Positions 7,001 to 7,866 of a stretch of DNA of 7,866 nucleotides are shown here, piece after piece. Both the position numbers and the translations under genes were made by a program. The stretch spans positions 1 to 7,866 of the forward strand of contig DASYXG010000411.1 of NCBI GenBank assembly GCA_035935235.1, read 5' to 3'. Under the pieces are notes generated by a model, which saw only the letters and a program-made list of their open reading frames with translations, ran no database searches and had not been told where the DNA came from. Numbering within the stretch: position 1 is the stretch's first letter; every line of letters starts with the position of its first letter. The stretch comes from DATARH01 sp035935235 (lineage in GTDB: Bacteria; Pseudomonadota; Alphaproteobacteria; ATCC43930; CGMCC-115725).

Positions 7001-7866
7001 CGTCCACGTTGCAGATTTGGCCGACAGCGATGATTACCGCTCGGGCCATGCTTTGCCTCGCGCCTTGGTTGATCTCGGAGGAGGGCGCGCCCTGCTGGCG
7101 GTGCCGTTGCGCAAGGATGGTGGCTATCTGGGGGCCATCATGATCTATCGCCAGGAGCCTGGTCCCTTCACCGACAAGCAGATCGCGTTGTTGCAGAACT
7201 TCGCGGCGCAGGCGGTGATTGCGATGGAGAACGCGCGGCTGATGACCGAGACGCGCGAGGCCTTGGAGCAGCAGACCGCGACTGCCGAGGTACTGGGCGT
7301 CATCAATTCCTCACCGGGCGATCTCGCCCCAGTGTTTGATGCGATTCTCGACAGGGCGCTGCGCCTGTGCGATGCGGCGTTCGGCACGCTGTTCACCCGC
7401 GATGGTGACGCGGGGCGCCTTGTCGCTTGGCGCAATGTGCCGGAGGCATTTGCCCAGTATCTCATTCATAATCCGATGAAGCTAAGGACGATCCTCGGCC
7501 CAAACTTTCGCGACGGGCCGGTTATTCACATCGAGGATCTCGCGGCCGGCGCCCCCTACCGCGACGGCATTCCGTTGGCCGCCGCTGCGATCGACCTCGG
7601 CGGTATTAGGGGCCTCCTTGTCGTCCCGCTGATGAAGGACGCCACCCTGATCGGGCTATTCGCGATCTACCGACACGACGTGCGGGCGTTTACCGAGAAG
7701 CAGATTGCGCTGCTGCAGACCTTCGCCGCCCAAGCGGTCATCGCCATCGAAAACGCCCGCCTCATCACCGAGACCCGCGAGGCGCTCGACCAGCAGACAG
7801 CGACCGCCGAGGTGCTGGGAGTAATCAATGCCTCGCCCGGTGATCTGACGCCCGTTTTCGACGCGA
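4023..7866 (+). CDS. Multi-GAF-domain signalling protein (at least eight GAF domains), C-terminus outside window
   Basis: A single frame runs uninterrupted for 1281 codons to the window end. The start is well constrained: an in-frame TAG lies at 3999-4001 and 4023 is the only start codon after it for many residues, although no Shine-Dalgarno sequence precedes it. Residues 7-40 form a charged coiled coil (SLEQENAELRRQL). GAF domains follow at about 47-192, 229-371, 400-545, 576-719, 755-897, 926-1072 and 1101-1246, and an eighth begins near 1275. Each starts with a helix of the type DLxPVxDxxLxxAxxLC, has a VPLxxxxxxIGxxxxxR core and ends with PFTxKQIxLxxxFAxxAVIAxENARL. GAF domains bind small ligands or mediate dimerisation in sensor kinases, cyclases, phosphodiesterases and regulators. 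No membrane segment or signal peptide is seen, so the protein should be cytosolic. The output domain is not visible; from family knowledge a histidine kinase or a nucleotide cyclase is likely, but this cannot be decided here. Confidence 0.93.
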   Translation, partial: MATPDNKRIKSLEQENAELRRQLAESAAQQAATAEVLGVINSSAGELAPVFDSILEKARRLCGAAHGDLWTYDGEMLHLAASHGEPEFAAWLRAQGPVPVWPGSPAERLLRGADHVQFENPIEDGLFDAVPEFLAQVKRARVLSTLFVPMRKDNVLVGTIIVYRREVRRFTEKQIALLQNFAAEAVIAMENARLITETRERTFDLQESLEYQTAISDVLQVISRSTFDLQPVLDTLVATARGLCNADMAMIYRRQGDAYRLAANLGFPAEYEAFARNLSLTASRASVTQRAALERRISHVPDIAADLEYALPEAAQLGKARTALGVPLLREGEPIGVFTLARERVEPFTARQIELVRTFADQAVIAIENARLIAETREALEQQTATSEVLEVINASPGDLGPVFDAMLEKAIRLCEAAFGHLWLYDGGHFRFVAQRGVPPELAKFLANAPVEAGHTASHQRVLNGEDVVHVRELVRDETYQRGNPIRRALVDLGKARALLSVALRHGSNLLGVFSVFRREASQFTDKQIVLLQNFAAQAVIAMENARLITETREALEQQTATSDVLKVISQSTFDLEPVLQTVLDTAMRLCGNSQGSIFRLSEDGLYRQAVGSGMQPEYYEIEAQQEIRSGSATLVGRTAAAARPIQIADAWADPDYAPKDDARVGQLRSMLGVPLLREGTPIGVICTARTIVQPFTEKEIELVATFADQAVIAIENARLLGDLRERTDDLTESLEYQTATSDVLQVISRSTFDLEPVLDTLCQTAARLCGAEMGFLAIRRDGAYRYVATYSLTEEWEVIARDRPLAPDRGTTTGRALLEGRVIHIDDVNADSEYAWPEAVSIGKVRTTLAVPLLREGEPIGVITFARHRVEPFTERQIELVRTFADQAVIAIENARLITETHEALEQQTATAEVLGVINSSPGDLAPVFDAMLEKALELCSAAFGVLWTYDGEFTHAAAIRGATPAYREFLNVPQRPGPGSAQLRLMEGERFVHVADLADSDDYRSGHALPRALVDLGGGRALLAVPLRKDGGYLGAIMIYRQEPGPFTDKQIALLQNFAAQAVIAMENARLMTETREALEQQTATAEVLGVINSSPGDLAPVFDAILDRALRLCDAAFGTLFTRDGDAGRLVAWRNVPEAFAQYLIHNPMKLRTILGPNFRDGPVIHIEDLAAGAPYRDGIPLAAAAIDLGGIRGLLVVPLMKDATLIGLFAIYRHDVRAFTEKQIALLQTFAAQAVIAIENARLITETREALDQQTATAEVLGVINASPGDLTPVFDA
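4641..4729 (+). repeat. Long-linker repeat, first copy; partner at 6219-6307
   Basis: This 89-base stretch, encoding ESLEYQTAISDVLQVISRST and the first turns of GAF2, matches 6219-6307 before GAF5 at 79 of 89 positions by hand alignment. Only three of the ten differences fall in the first 66 bases. The two copies are exactly 1578 bp apart, the same offset as between the ends of GAF2 and GAF5, so the linker and the domain appear to have been duplicated together without net insertions or deletions. Confidence 0.85.
5622..5707 (+). repeat. Short-linker repeat, copy after GAF3; closest partner at 7197-7282
   Basis: These 86 bases, encoding NFAAQAVIAMENARL and the following ETREALEQQTAT linker, match 7197-7282 (after GAF6) at 79 of 86 positions by hand alignment, mostly with third-position changes. 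Related copies occur after GAF1, GAF2, GAF5 and GAF7. Direct repeats this similar inside one gene are natural substrates for recombination between copies. Confidence 0.85.

Larger units (their letters stand above)
4110..7866 (+). repeat. In-frame tandem array of GAF-plus-linker coding units, about 516-534 bp each
   Basis: Using the conserved ENARL codons at each domain end as markers, copies fall at 4590, 5124, 5652, 6168, 6702, 7227 and 7749. Successive spacings are 534, 528, 516, 534, 525 and 522 bp, all multiples of three. Two domain types alternate irregularly. Type A (domains 1, 3, 6, 7 and the start of 8) mostly begins with SPGDLxPVFDA and carries IxLLQxFAAxAVIAxENA. Type B (2, 4, 5) begins with STFDLxPVL and carries LLREGxPIGV and IELVxTFADQAVIAIENA. 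The repeats diverge in the ligand-facing middle and are most alike in the linkers, as expected for modular duplication within one gene. Confidence 0.9.

Noticed and set aside
4110..7866. CRISPR-like or mobile-element origin for the regularly spaced repeats
   Set aside because: The repeats are about 525 bp apart, protein coding, in frame throughout and correspond to GAF domain ends; there are no short spacers, terminal inverted repeats or transposase.

Overview
The window is GC-rich, with coding frames that strongly prefer G or C at third positions. It looks like a chromosomal segment of an alphaproteobacterium. This rests on family resemblance (the LepA sequence, the small amidohydrolase and the multi-GAF linker phrases resemble rhizobial and rhodospirillalean proteins) and not on any search. 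No mobile element, RNA gene or CRISPR array was seen. Four genes fill almost the whole window, and two of them run off the edges.

Left part (1-2000): a divergent pair of metabolic genes. On the minus strand is the N-terminal 334 codons of a GMC-family FAD-dependent alcohol/choline-type dehydrogenase. On the plus strand is a complete 279-residue amidohydrolase of the Amidohydro_2 (2-pyrone-4,6-dicarboxylate hydrolase-like) group. Their starts are 156 bp apart, and each has a clear Shine-Dalgarno sequence. The GMC leader can fold into a hairpin that would bury its ribosome binding site. The substrates of both enzymes are unknown; oxidation of an alcohol followed by hydrolysis of a product is a plausible but unproven link.

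Middle (2037-3842): lepA, encoding translation factor EF4, complete on the minus strand. It converges on the amidohydrolase with a 36-bp gap and has no visible terminator there.

Right part (4023-7866): one uninterrupted reading frame of 1281 codons that continues past the window. It encodes a soluble sensor-type protein with a short N-terminal coiled coil, seven complete GAF domains and the beginning of an eighth. The domains repeat every 172-178 residues and fall into two sequence types (order A-B-A-B-B-A-A-A). They are joined by helical linkers of two lengths that differ by exactly seven residues. Similar domain order, an exact 1578-bp offset and near-identical linker DNA point to growth by internal duplication. 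The output domain lies outside the window, so the signalling class is unknown.

The most notable thing here is this GAF array; the rest is ordinary. lepA and the GAF gene are divergent across 180 bp and probably functionally unrelated.
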